From Jeotgalicoccus saudimassiliensis (GTDB taxonomy: Bacteria > Bacillota > Bacilli > Staphylococcales > Salinicoccaceae), in contig NZ_CCSE01000001.1 of NCBI RefSeq assembly GCF_000756715.1, positions 558,001 through 622,000 of the forward strand: a DNA stretch of 64,000 bases. Reading direction: 5' to 3'. Below are positions 24,354-33,931 of this stretch, one piece after another (position 1 is the stretch's first letter; each line of letters begins with the position of its first letter). The notes below the pieces were generated by a model. The model saw only the letters and a list, made by a program, of their open reading frames with translations. It did no database searches and was not told the origin of the DNA. The position numbers and the translations under genes were made by a program.

Positions 24354-26972
24354 TTGACGACAAATAATAATGAATCAGTATTACCTCATGTAAGTATTTC
24401 AGATAATTACTTACTTGGTTTGTATCAGCTGGCAAAGTTCCATGATGTTGATACATATGGGAATCTTTTTAATAAAGATGTTTCTACATCAACTCAGTAT
24501 CATGATTTGTCATTGGAAGAATACTATAAGTTATTCAATGAACAGGGCAAACCAGAACTCATCAATCAAGTTGAGGAATTGTCTGAGTATGTAACAGAAT
24601 CAAATGGTTCCCGCGTGTTTAAAAAGATAGATTTAAATATAGGGATTATTTGTGATGAATTTTTATATGAAGCATATAATGATGTAGTGAATCTTCATTA
24701 CATTAACTACGATAAAGACAATATAGAAATTGAATTTGACTTTGTTATCGTAGCAACGACTTGGAAAGGTATTGACGGCAGCTGGCAGAATGTTTCTAAA
24801 GACAAATCGGAAGAACGTCATCATCTGTATGAACTGATTAAAGAACTGCAGGAGAGAAATATACCGACATTGTTCTACTCAAAAGAAGACCCTGTTAACT
24901 ATGACCAGTTTGTTGAAATTGCCAAGAAGTGTGATTATATCTTTACCTCAGCAGAAGAAATAATTCCACGTTACATTGAAGCAGTCGGCCACGACAGAGT
25001 GTATAAATTGGAATTTGGAATCAATCCTCATAAACATAATCCAATTGGGATTAATGCACCTGAATTTAAAGATTACAAAGATGACGTTATTTTTGCGGGC
25101 AGCTGGATGGTGAAATATCCAGTCAGAAACCAGGAATCAGCAATGGCATTTGACGGAGTGATTAAAGCAGGAAAGGATCTAACGATTATTGACCGTAATC
25201 TGAAGCTTGAGAATAAGCGCTATCATTTCCCGCCGAAATATATGGAATACTTATCATACCCATTGCCGCATGACTTACTTATGAAGACTCATAAAATATA
25301 CAGAAACGCGATTAACGTCAACTCAGTTAAATACTCAAACACGATGTTTGCAAACAGAGTGTATGAACTGCAGGCATTTGGAAACATATTGTTATCTAAC
25401 TTCTCAGTTGGAGTGAATAGTAAATTCCCCCACGTATTTATTTATAATTACAAAACTGATGTTCCTCAATTCCTGACACATACATCAGACAGAGCAATAA
25501 GAGAAATTTCATCTGCGGGTATACGTCAGACAATGAATTATGAAACGACGTACCATAGAATTAAATATATGTATGAAATACTCGGACATACACTTGATGT
25601 TGATAATGCAAAAGTGCTTGTAGTCTTAAAATCAGAAGATAACGAAGCGGATCAGATGGTTAAAGCACAGTCATATAAAGATATTGACTTCATTAATAAA
25701 GATGAATTAAACGATATTGGATTATCACCGTATCGTTTCGTGACATATTTCGACAATGAAAAGTATTACTATGAAGAAAATTATATAGAAGAACTGGTCA
25801 GTGGATTTAAATATGCTGACGTAGATTTTGTTACAAAAGATAACTCGAAAGAGAAATACAACTTTACAAATAATTTTTCAGATATAGCATTAACAATGTT
25901 TGACCTGAGCATTTTACCGGATGCAAATATTGAAACCGTTAAAAATAAAGTTTTATCAGGATTGAATATCGATGATACTGAAGTTGTTCTTCACACAGAA
26001 CTGCCGGTGATGAGCAGCAGAAAGCATAAGCTGAGTGTTGTTGTACCGATTCACAATAATGGAAGATATCTTGAAAACAAATGCCTGCGCAGTTTAAAAC
26101 GCCAGTCTGTATATGAAGATATGGAAATTATCTTTGTGAATGACGGTTCAACAGATGAAGAAACGATCAATATAGTGAACCGTTTGATCAGACGTAATCC
26201 TGATATTGTCTACTATGAATTTGAAAAAGCATCAGGCAGTGCTTCAACGCCGCGTAATAAAGGCGTAGAGCTTGCTTCAACAGAGCTGGTTACATTCCTT
26301 GATCCGGACAACGAAGCGACAGGAGACGGATTTAGCAGGCTCCTAGAGGAAATTGAAGCGGATGACACTCTTGATATGGTTGTCGGTAACATGGTTAAAG
26401 AAGACCAGAATGAAAAGAGTATTTTTAATTATTATAAGACTGTTCAGCATTATAACTATAAGAACAATCTGATTGATGATACGAAAGGTTTCCTTAAACG
26501 TTCGTTCTTAAAAGCTCAGAGTATCCAGGCTATGATTGTGCGTAAGAGTATTATTGATGACAATAATATTAAAATGGTCGAAGGCGCTATCGGACAGGAT
26601 ACGATTTACTATCAGGAACTGCTGCTGCATTCTAATAAGGTGAAAGCAATTGATGAAGTCATTCACATGTATTATGGTGCGGTTGCTGATTCTGTAACGA
26701 ATACAGTAGGATTGTCATTCTTTGATAAGTACTTGAAATTAGAAAAATACCGTATTAACTTCCTGACTGAAAATGACTTAATTAACGAGTATTTAGAAGA
26801 TCGTTTTGAGTATTATCTCATGAACTGGTACCTTCCGAGACTGGAAAGAGTAGAAGAAGCAAATCAGCCTGAAGCCGCAAAAAAGCTGCATGAAATATTT
26901 AGTCTTTACAAAGATTATATCGGCGATGAATATGCACTTGTGGAAGAGAAAATTTTAGAATATCAAAAATAA
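24354..26972 (+). CDS. Bifunctional glycosyltransferase: CgeB-like GT-B plus GT2 domain
   Basis: This is an 872-aa protein. Residues about 95-420 resemble the CgeB/DUF3880 glycosyltransferases: LNIGIICDEFLYEAY, KEDPVNYDQFVEIAKKCDYIFT, a FAGSW turn, and SNTMFANRVYELQAFGNILLSN with the acceptor-end Glu. Residues about 555-850 are a GT2 (GT-A) domain: LSVVVPIHNNGRYL, IFVNDGSTDEE, the metal-binding DPD (D650/D652) and VEGAIGQDTIYYQELL. It should add two sugars or alternate linkages in the repeat unit. The TTG start at 24354 has TAGGTG 7 nt upstream. It follows the GW-like protein, the same order as in module B. Confidence 0.85.
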   Translation: MTTNNNESVLPHVSISDNYLLGLYQLAKFHDVDTYGNLFNKDVSTSTQYHDLSLEEYYKLFNEQGKPELINQVEELSEYVTESNGSRVFKKIDLNIGIICDEFLYEAYNDVVNLHYINYDKDNIEIEFDFVIVATTWKGIDGSWQNVSKDKSEERHHLYELIKELQERNIPTLFYSKEDPVNYDQFVEIAKKCDYIFTSAEEIIPRYIEAVGHDRVYKLEFGINPHKHNPIGINAPEFKDYKDDVIFAGSWMVKYPVRNQESAMAFDGVIKAGKDLTIIDRNLKLENKRYHFPPKYMEYLSYPLPHDLLMKTHKIYRNAINVNSVKYSNTMFANRVYELQAFGNILLSNFSVGVNSKFPHVFIYNYKTDVPQFLTHTSDRAIREISSAGIRQTMNYETTYHRIKYMYEILGHTLDVDNAKVLVVLKSEDNEADQMVKAQSYKDIDFINKDELNDIGLSPYRFVTYFDNEKYYYEENYIEELVSGFKYADVDFVTKDNSKEKYNFTNNFSDIALTMFDLSILPDANIETVKNKVLSGLNIDDTEVVLHTELPVMSSRKHKLSVVVPIHNNGRYLENKCLRSLKRQSVYEDMEIIFVNDGSTDEETINIVNRLIRRNPDIVYYEFEKASGSASTPRNKGVELASTELVTFLDPDNEATGDGFSRLLEEIEADDTLDMVVGNMVKEDQNEKSIFNYYKTVQHYNYKNNLIDDTKGFLKRSFLKAQSIQAMIVRKSIIDDNNIKMVEGAIGQDTIYYQELLLHSNKVKAIDEVIHMYYGAVADSVTNTVGLSFFDKYLKLEKYRINFLTENDLINEYLEDRFEYYLMNWYLPRLERVEEANQPEAAKKLHEIFSLYKDYIGDEYALVEEKILEYQK

Positions 26973-27025
26973 TGTTGCTCAGATAATCACTTCTATGAGA
27001 AACATCGTTTTGTGGGGGGAACAGC

Positions 27026-28849
27026 GTGTTAGTAAATAATATCGAAACATCGTATTCATACGTATTGCTGCATCAATCCTTGCAGTCTGACAATATCACA
27101 CAGAGTTCTAAAGTAAGTATTGGGGAATATAATTTACATTACAGTAATGATATGGACGTTACATTATATGAAGAGAATAACAGCCAGCTGATTGTACTGG
27201 GTTATATGCTTGATATTCGCGATGGTGACTTAACAGATATAGAAATCCTTCGAAACCTGTCAGTATCAAATGATATTGACAGGGAACTGGATTATATTAA
27301 TGGACGGTATGTGCTTATCGTTAATAAGGAAGCTGAGGCGGAAGTCTATACAGATGCGAGCGCATTGCTGCCGATTAACTATGCAGAGAATGAGAAAGTA
27401 ATCTCGTCACATGATATTCTGATTGAAGAAGTGCTGAAACAAAATAATATCGAAGTTAAACCGTTGAGAGAGGAACTGAAAGGTTCATTTGATTTTACAA
27501 GATATGAAAGTATTTTTAAGTTCAATCCCAGCTTAAAACTTGATTTAAGCACATGGGAATTTAAAAGATACTATCCGGATAAAGACATTGTTCATAAAAG
27601 CATCGATTTTGTTATTAAAGAACTGGAAGTATATTTTAATGAAATGATTAAATGGCTAAAGCATTCGCAGAAAGAAATTATACTCACTTTAACAGGGGGC
27701 TATGATTCCCGTGTATCGATGGCGTTGACGAATTCTTTCAGTGAAAAGGTAGAGTATATTACATATCTGCACCCGAATCTTGCACGTTTAAGTGAACGTG
27801 CGCAGGAAATATACGATATTGATATGTTTATAACTAAAGCTATTGGGACAAACTTAAATGTGAATCATACGATGGTGGACCTGGCGGATTATAATTTACA
27901 GGGGAATGAAAGGAAAAATGCCCTGCAGACTTTGCAGACTGCACATTCATTCTCTTTAATAGACTATTTCCGCAATGAAAGAAAATTTAATAAAGCTCTT
28001 CATATTAAGTCCACAGTATATGGAATGGGGAAATCGGACTTTCCTTTAAAGAAAAATCATAATCCCGCTACTTATGAAGAGATGAACGATTTCATACACG
28101 GTGTTTCAAAAGAAGCGGTTAAATTTCCGAATTATAATGATATCGTTAAAGAATACTATAAACGTAATCTTCATAGTGAAGGTGTAGGGAAAGGCAGGCA
28201 TTACTTTGAAATTTTCCATCTGGAGAGCCGTATGGGGAATTGGCACAGTAATGTAACGCAGGAGACAGATCCTGAATTGCTGGATTTCATTTTTGTAAAT
28301 ACACGCAGAATTATCGATCTCCTGCAGTCGCCTTCGATTCAGGAACGTAAAGATAAAGTGCTGTATAAAACTTTGATAAATAAATATTGGCCGGCACTTT
28401 TGTTTATAGGCGTAAATGAGAAAACGATTAATGTGGATTATGATAAAATCGGATTGACCAATCAGTATATTAATGGTCTGAAGATTTATGAGCTGAATAA
28501 CCTGGAGTTAGAAAAAAATGCAGATAATGTGTTTACGATTAAACCGGATTCAGAGTTCGTGGGTCCGCAAAATCAGTATGTATTTAAAGCGAAAAATAAT
28601 ACGCATGAATCAAAAACTTTGCATCTAAAGAGTCTTTTTAATAAAGAAAGCGGCAGAAAGTATATTAATGTTAAAATAATGAAACTTGATAATAAAACTT
28701 TTAAGAGTATCGATATCGTCGACTTATTTGAAGGTTATGATGTCACACTTGAACCTTTCCAGCAGTTTATGATTAGAATAGATTATAGTAATGTATTCGA
28801 CAAAGCATCATGGCAGCAGGCAGGACGTATTCAAATAAGTAATGTATAA
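27026..28849 (+). CDS. Asparagine-synthetase-like amide-forming enzyme, no glutaminase Cys (module A)
   Basis: This 607-aa protein has an N-terminal Ntn/GATase-II-like domain (about 1-150, GYMLDIRDG and YINGRYVLIV segments) that starts MLVNN and so lacks the Cys2 nucleophile. It is followed by an AsnB synthetase domain with the PP-loop LTGGYDSR (T223-R229) that binds ATP pyrophosphate. A C-terminal beta-rich part ends in KASWQQAGRIQ. Without Cys2 it cannot release ammonia from glutamine. It could use another amine, as beta-lactam synthetase does, or free ammonia. The likely target is a carboxyl group such as ManNAcA. GTG 27026 has GGGGGGA upstream. Confidence 0.78.
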   Translation: MLVNNIETSYSYVLLHQSLQSDNITQSSKVSIGEYNLHYSNDMDVTLYEENNSQLIVLGYMLDIRDGDLTDIEILRNLSVSNDIDRELDYINGRYVLIVNKEAEAEVYTDASALLPINYAENEKVISSHDILIEEVLKQNNIEVKPLREELKGSFDFTRYESIFKFNPSLKLDLSTWEFKRYYPDKDIVHKSIDFVIKELEVYFNEMIKWLKHSQKEIILTLTGGYDSRVSMALTNSFSEKVEYITYLHPNLARLSERAQEIYDIDMFITKAIGTNLNVNHTMVDLADYNLQGNERKNALQTLQTAHSFSLIDYFRNERKFNKALHIKSTVYGMGKSDFPLKKNHNPATYEEMNDFIHGVSKEAVKFPNYNDIVKEYYKRNLHSEGVGKGRHYFEIFHLESRMGNWHSNVTQETDPELLDFIFVNTRRIIDLLQSPSIQERKDKVLYKTLINKYWPALLFIGVNEKTINVDYDKIGLTNQYINGLKIYELNNLELEKNADNVFTIKPDSEFVGPQNQYVFKAKNNTHESKTLHLKSLFNKESGRKYINVKIMKLDNKTFKSIDIVDLFEGYDVTLEPFQQFMIRIDYSNVFDKASWQQAGRIQISNV

Positions 28850-28864
28850 AATCGGAGGTCAGTC

Positions 28865-30346
28865 ATGTTAAACAGTTTTGAAATATCACATGAAGTGAAT
28901 AATCAATACAGTTGTAACTATAAATTAAAGGATGACTTGGTTATAAGCTATGACCATGAAGATATTTTTAACAGGGTTATAAAAAATAACAGTACAATCA
29001 TCAGCTACGGTTACTGTTTCGATGTCAGAAATCCAAATCAAAACATGAAAGAAACATTAAGTAATCTTTTAAATAATCCCTCTGAGATTCTGGAAAATAT
29101 TAAATATTTAAACGGACATTTTATATTGGTATTTAAAACGAACAATAGCTGGAAACTGATCACAGATGCTGCAGGAATGACACCTGTTTATTTTGATGCT
29201 GCTGAGAAAATTGTGACAGTACACAATACAGTTACACTGCCGACATTAAACGGTGTATCTATTCTAGATCTGCAAGACTTTACATTATCGAGAATCAGTA
29301 TAAGCGACAGCAGGCTGACGGATGAACGTATTGAAAGAACTGTGTTGGATCTTGTAAGCAACCAATATAAATATTTCATCGATAAAGATGTAACTTTGAA
29401 TTTCAGAAGAAATAAAATGAACAAAGCGATTATTTCTATACTGCGCCCGGTTCTTATGAATCAGACACTGAATCTCAGAGAGAATGATGAACTGACTGTT
29501 AAAATCGGGCACTGGATGGCACGTGAGTATAAAATGAATATCCTGGAAGAAGATGCAGAAGCTTCATCAACTTATCTTGCCAATACCCATCTGATGAATT
29601 ACAGCTTTTATATGAGAAAAGATATTGATTTGGCAGATAAAGAACTGAATAACTTTAATAATTTATACAATTTGAATGATGGAAATTTAGAAGATCGCTC
29701 TAGTATAGAATATAATCTGCTGCATAAACTGAATTACAGAAATGACCAGAAGCCTCAGCTGATTTATGATCCGTTTAATGTATTGGCAATACAGGAAATC
29801 ATATACAACTTTAACGATGCTGCCGTATTTAATCCTCTAACACGAATTATTAAAATAATGCATCCGTCAATTGATTTTTATGATTTTTCTGAGGGCGTGA
29901 CATTACTGCAGAAATATACAAAAATGAAGAAACAGAATCAAAAAATGTCAGAAGAGCTGAAGAAAGTAGTAGTGAATCAGGAATTCCTACGGGAAGCTGA
30001 AGCACAAGGGATTAGTGTATCTGAGAATCTGGACGGTAAAATTCTGGATAAAGGAATTACTGTTCATCCGGCATCCCAGCTTATCAGTAAAGATGATATT
30101 TATGAAATGACTTATGTTAAAAACGGCCCGGGCATGATTCTTGTTGAAACTTACTTTAACAACCCTAAGAATGCTCACAGAATCAAAATTGAATTAAATA
30201 ATGAAACTTTTAATATCGATGAATTTCTGGAAGGAAAGTTTATACAAGCAAATTCAGAGATAAATATTAAAATGTATTATGAACGAAATTATGATGCGGC
30301 ATCATGGCAAAAGGCAGGAAAGATAACTGTTAAAGAAATAGATTAA
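28865..30346 (+). CDS. Asparagine-synthetase-like paralogue with lost PP-loop
   Basis: This 493-aa protein is built like its upstream neighbour: an N-terminal GATase-like domain (SYGYCFDVRN, YLNGHFILVF, ITDAAGMTPVYF), a middle helical domain, and the same C-terminal mark (DAASWQKAGKITV). Where the neighbour has LTGGYDSR, this one reads LNFRRNK (178-184), so the ATP pyrophosphate loop is gone. The gene is otherwise intact and has a strong CGGAGGT ribosome binding site before ATG 28865, so it is probably a retained non-catalytic partner rather than a pseudogene. A terminator follows and closes module A. Confidence 0.68.
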   Translation: MLNSFEISHEVNNQYSCNYKLKDDLVISYDHEDIFNRVIKNNSTIISYGYCFDVRNPNQNMKETLSNLLNNPSEILENIKYLNGHFILVFKTNNSWKLITDAAGMTPVYFDAAEKIVTVHNTVTLPTLNGVSILDLQDFTLSRISISDSRLTDERIERTVLDLVSNQYKYFIDKDVTLNFRRNKMNKAIISILRPVLMNQTLNLRENDELTVKIGHWMAREYKMNILEEDAEASSTYLANTHLMNYSFYMRKDIDLADKELNNFNNLYNLNDGNLEDRSSIEYNLLHKLNYRNDQKPQLIYDPFNVLAIQEIIYNFNDAAVFNPLTRIIKIMHPSIDFYDFSEGVTLLQKYTKMKKQNQKMSEELKKVVVNQEFLREAEAQGISVSENLDGKILDKGITVHPASQLISKDDIYEMTYVKNGPGMILVETYFNNPKNAHRIKIELNNETFNIDEFLEGKFIQANSEINIKMYYERNYDAASWQKAGKITVKEID

Positions 30347-30349
30347 TTT

Positions 30350-30380
30350 AAAAGTGAAGAATTATATTCTTCACTTTTTT
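30350..30380 (+). terminator. Terminator closing module A
   Basis: The 13-bp stem AAAAGTGAAGAAT/ATTCTTCACTTTT has a 3-nt loop and ends in TTTTTT. Confidence 0.9.
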
Positions 30381-30405
30381 AATAAATACAGTGAGGAGTA
30401 ATTTA

Positions 30406-31275
30406 ATGTCATTATCTTATATGGACTGGATAGAGAAGTACAATTTAAATTTTCAATTACATATCACACAACTTGAAGATAGCCCTATCTATAAGCAGAT
30501 AGACTTAAAGGAAATTACAGAGAATTTATCGACATTTAATAATACAGTGGTGGATGTTATTTCAACTGCTAAAATAAATGAGAAGTATTATTTTAAATTT
30601 AAGTATAAAGATAATTTAATCGGCTGGTGCAGTCCAAAAAACGATACAATAGCTTATATTAAGAATAAAAAACAAGAAACTAAAATTGTGAACGATGAGA
30701 ATATAGAAAATGATCTTAATAAATTATTAGAAATAGATACACAAAAATTAAAGGAAAACTGGTTTAAAATTTTCATTAGTGATTTTTACGCAATTTTTAA
30801 TAATGAAATTTATTGTTCAATCATGTTGAAAGATGAATTATTAGGATTTATCAATTTGAAGGATATTTCATTTTTTATAAACTATAAAAAAGATTTCGAA
30901 TTTATAGCAGATGAAGTGAACTTATACAAGGATAGCAAGCTGGAGAAAACAGTTATAGAAAATTTTGAACATGACAGCAAACTATACAGTTCTTTAGGCG
31001 GATTTGAAAAGTTTAATGGTGTAAGAGTAATTATTAATGGAAAAAGATATTGGACCGATATTAATAATACAAATATAAGTATAGAAAAATCAGTCGTTGA
31101 AACGTTGGACGAAGTGATTATAGATGCTTTGATTTATCAGCTGCAGGAGAAAGTTAAGACACAGAATGAATTCTATAGTAATCAAATTATCAAACTCAGA
31201 GATAATATTAAAGAATTGAAAGAACAGGAAAAGAAAACTAAGCAAAATATTAAAAAATTAAAAGAAATTCTGTAA
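30406..31275 (+). CDS. GW/SH3-like protein with C-terminal coiled coil (module B)
   Basis: This 289-aa protein shows one good GW-like unit (YYFKFKYKDNLIGWCSP), a second with Phe for Trp (IYCSIMLKDELLGFINL), the mark KRYWTDINNTNI also seen in the 23339 paralogue, and a lysine-rich coiled-coil tail (last 45 residues). It has no signal peptide. Gene order (GW-like, then CgeB-like glycosyltransferase) repeats module A, so the pair probably acts together. ATG 30406 is preceded by GAGGAGT. The DNA from here on is far richer in A+T than module A. Confidence 0.62.
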   Translation: MSLSYMDWIEKYNLNFQLHITQLEDSPIYKQIDLKEITENLSTFNNTVVDVISTAKINEKYYFKFKYKDNLIGWCSPKNDTIAYIKNKKQETKIVNDENIENDLNKLLEIDTQKLKENWFKIFISDFYAIFNNEIYCSIMLKDELLGFINLKDISFFINYKKDFEFIADEVNLYKDSKLEKTVIENFEHDSKLYSSLGGFEKFNGVRVIINGKRYWTDINNTNISIEKSVVETLDEVIIDALIYQLQEKVKTQNEFYSNQIIKLRDNIKELKEQEKKTKQNIKKLKEIL

Positions 31276-31290
31276 CAAGAGGGTGAATTT

Positions 31291-33921
31291 TTGAATAAGC
31301 AATCGGTTGTTGAGCAGTTTAATGATTACTTTATCAATAAAAATAGAGTGAAGCATATTGAAGATTTATCATATAATCTACCGCTTAGTGATATTACAGG
31401 AATTAATAAGAACAATATTATAATTGGACGGACTTCTATAAGTATACCTGAACATATATTAGAGAATTCAACAGGTAATAAGACTATACTTGATGCATTC
31501 ACAAATAGTAAAAATGAGATTTACTATGTCGATTCTGAATATAAAAAATATTATCGTATTGGTTATGATATAGAAGTAGAGAACTATAGTCTCAGGGAGA
31601 ATGAAATTTTAAAATTTGAATTTAACTATGACAATCATGATGATATTAACTGTCATTTTATAGTTATCGAATTTTCTACAGAAAAAGGTATTTTAGCGAG
31701 GAAATATTCGAATTTGAATGATGTACGTATTTTACCAAATAAAGAAACTAACTACCTGAGAGCTTTTATTGTCCCCGAAAATAAAGGATTTTTTTATAAT
31801 TTAGAAATGAATGTAGTAAAAGAAAACATGACAGTTTTAAGCAATACGTTTTTAGAATTAAATACAGATGTAATGTATAATCCGGACACTCGGGTAACAA
31901 TGAAAAAAGATAATGATAATTTATTAATTTCAGTTCCTGAATTAAATAAAAATTTCATTTACTTTTCTTATGGAATTCAGAACAACAGTTTCAATAAATT
32001 ACCCGAACAGTCATTAATTAATATTAATACGAAAAACCTTTATAAATTAATAACGCCATTTAAATTACATGATGAAATTGATTTCACACCGACTGTAATT
32101 GAATACAATAATACTGGGAAAACAAATTTAATTAAACTGACAAATGAAAGCGAGTTTATCAGATTTCAAAAAGACACAACTGCTATCCGCTTAAGCTATA
32201 GATTTACTGGTACAGGTAAGGTCGAAATACAGCCGATCAATATTATTGAATATGAAACAGAAACGGAATATGAAATTGTTGAATGGAATAGCCGTTATGA
32301 AATTGATACTCATATGAAAACAATTAAAAGCATAAAAGATTTAAGAATGGCAGTTATAATGGATGAGTTTACATATCATTCTTATAAATATGAAGCAGAT
32401 TTACTCAGATTGACATTTGATAACTGGAAAAATGAAATAAATTCGTTTATGCCACATTTTATATTTATAGAGTCAAGCTGGCATGGAAACAATGGAGACT
32501 GGTCTAAGAAAATAGCTTATGTTACCGATGAGAAACATAGCTATATTAAAGATTTGATTGCTTTTGCACAATCATTAAATATCCCAGTAGTTTTTTGGAA
32601 TAAAGAAGATCCTGTACATTATGATCATTTTATTCATACTGCTAAATTATGTGATTATATATTTACCACAGACCAAGATAGAGTCGATGACTATAAAGCT
32701 GCATGTAATCATGAGAATGTTGATGTTCTTCAATTTGCAGCACAACCGGTAAACCATAATCCATTGAAGATTCAAAAAGAAAGAGTCGATGGAATTTCAT
32801 TTGCTGGTTCTTATTACGGATTGAGAGAAGAACGATCAAAAGATATGAACAGATTATTCAAAGCCTCAATTCCTCATAATCTGTATATCTATGATCGTAA
32901 TTATGAATATACAAAGAAAGGTGAGCGTTTAAATTTCCTTTTCCCTGAAGAATTCAGAAAGTATATTCTCGGTACATTACCATTTTATGAAATTGAAAAA
33001 GCTTATAAAGGCTATAAGTATATGATAAACATCAATACTGTGAAAACCTCTCCTACCATGTATGCACGTAGAGTATACGAGGGACTTGCATCTGGGACTC
33101 CAATTATCAGTAATTATAGTTTAGGTATGGAGAAACAGTTCGGTGATATTATAGGGTATTCAGAGAATACAGATGAACTTAATGATTACTTAGCGAAACT
33201 CAATAATAGTCCAAGTGAGTATAATAAGGTAAAACAGCTTGGTGTTAGAAAAGTACTGTCTGAACATACTTATGAACAGCGCCTGCTGCAAATTGCTGAT
33301 ACACTTGGTTATGAGTTTACTTTAGAAGAGAAAACGGTGACTTTTATAACGTTTATTGATAATAAAGACGAAATTTCCAGTATAGTTGATCAATTCGAAA
33401 GTATTATCTACTCAAATAAACAGTTAATCATTGCGGTAACAGATGAAATAAATGATTACAGTATAATAAATAAAAACATCTCAATTCTGAACGAAAAACG
33501 GCTGACTGAAAATTTTGAAACGCTGTCTAAACTCGCAGAAACTCATTATATTTCACTGCTGAGTCAGAATGATTATTATGCACCTAACTACCTAAAGGAT
33601 TTGATGCTGGCTGTGCAGTACACTGATGCTAGTGTTATCGGTAAGAGCAATTACTTTGTGTCTAAGAATTATAACCTTGATGAAGTTAATGAGAATTCTG
33701 AACACGAATATACTGAAAATATAAATATGAATTCAGCAATCATCCGTTCAAGTCTTTTCTCTAATTTTAATCTTGAGGAAACTTTTAATTACCTTAAAGG
33801 TAATAAAGATATAACTGAGCTTAATTATCTTGGATTTAAAATCTATTCAAATGATAAGATGAACTATATTAAAAATGGTAATGAGATTTCTGACAATCAG
33901 AAATATAATGTATTAGTATAG
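31291..33921 (+). CDS. CgeB-like glycosyltransferase with N-terminal beta domain
   Basis: This is an 876-aa protein. Residues 1-330 look beta-rich and may bind carbohydrate. Residues about 345-700 match the CgeB-like domain of the 24354 protein: LRMAVIMDEFTYHSY, NKEDPVHYDHFIHTAKLCDYIFT, SFAGSYYG, and TSPTMYARRVYEGLASGTPIISN. The C-terminal 180 residues resemble a GT2 remnant (TFITFIDNKDE, SLLSQNDYYAPNYL), but I see no clear DxD, so this part may be inactive. TTG start at 31291 with AAGAGGGTG upstream. The next gene begins 10 bp later. Confidence 0.78.
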   Translation: MNKQSVVEQFNDYFINKNRVKHIEDLSYNLPLSDITGINKNNIIIGRTSISIPEHILENSTGNKTILDAFTNSKNEIYYVDSEYKKYYRIGYDIEVENYSLRENEILKFEFNYDNHDDINCHFIVIEFSTEKGILARKYSNLNDVRILPNKETNYLRAFIVPENKGFFYNLEMNVVKENMTVLSNTFLELNTDVMYNPDTRVTMKKDNDNLLISVPELNKNFIYFSYGIQNNSFNKLPEQSLININTKNLYKLITPFKLHDEIDFTPTVIEYNNTGKTNLIKLTNESEFIRFQKDTTAIRLSYRFTGTGKVEIQPINIIEYETETEYEIVEWNSRYEIDTHMKTIKSIKDLRMAVIMDEFTYHSYKYEADLLRLTFDNWKNEINSFMPHFIFIESSWHGNNGDWSKKIAYVTDEKHSYIKDLIAFAQSLNIPVVFWNKEDPVHYDHFIHTAKLCDYIFTTDQDRVDDYKAACNHENVDVLQFAAQPVNHNPLKIQKERVDGISFAGSYYGLREERSKDMNRLFKASIPHNLYIYDRNYEYTKKGERLNFLFPEEFRKYILGTLPFYEIEKAYKGYKYMININTVKTSPTMYARRVYEGLASGTPIISNYSLGMEKQFGDIIGYSENTDELNDYLAKLNNSPSEYNKVKQLGVRKVLSEHTYEQRLLQIADTLGYEFTLEEKTVTFITFIDNKDEISSIVDQFESIIYSNKQLIIAVTDEINDYSIINKNISILNEKRLTENFETLSKLAETHYISLLSQNDYYAPNYLKDLMLAVQYTDASVIGKSNYFVSKNYNLDEVNENSEHEYTENINMNSAIIRSSLFSNFNLEETFNYLKGNKDITELNYLGFKIYSNDKMNYIKNGNEISDNQKYNVLV

Positions 33922-33931
33922 GGTGAAAATT

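Noticed and set aside
28865-30346. Pseudogene call for the second AsnB-like gene
   Set aside because: The frame is intact over 493 codons with a strong ribosome binding site; only the PP-loop is lost, so a retained non-catalytic role is more likely.
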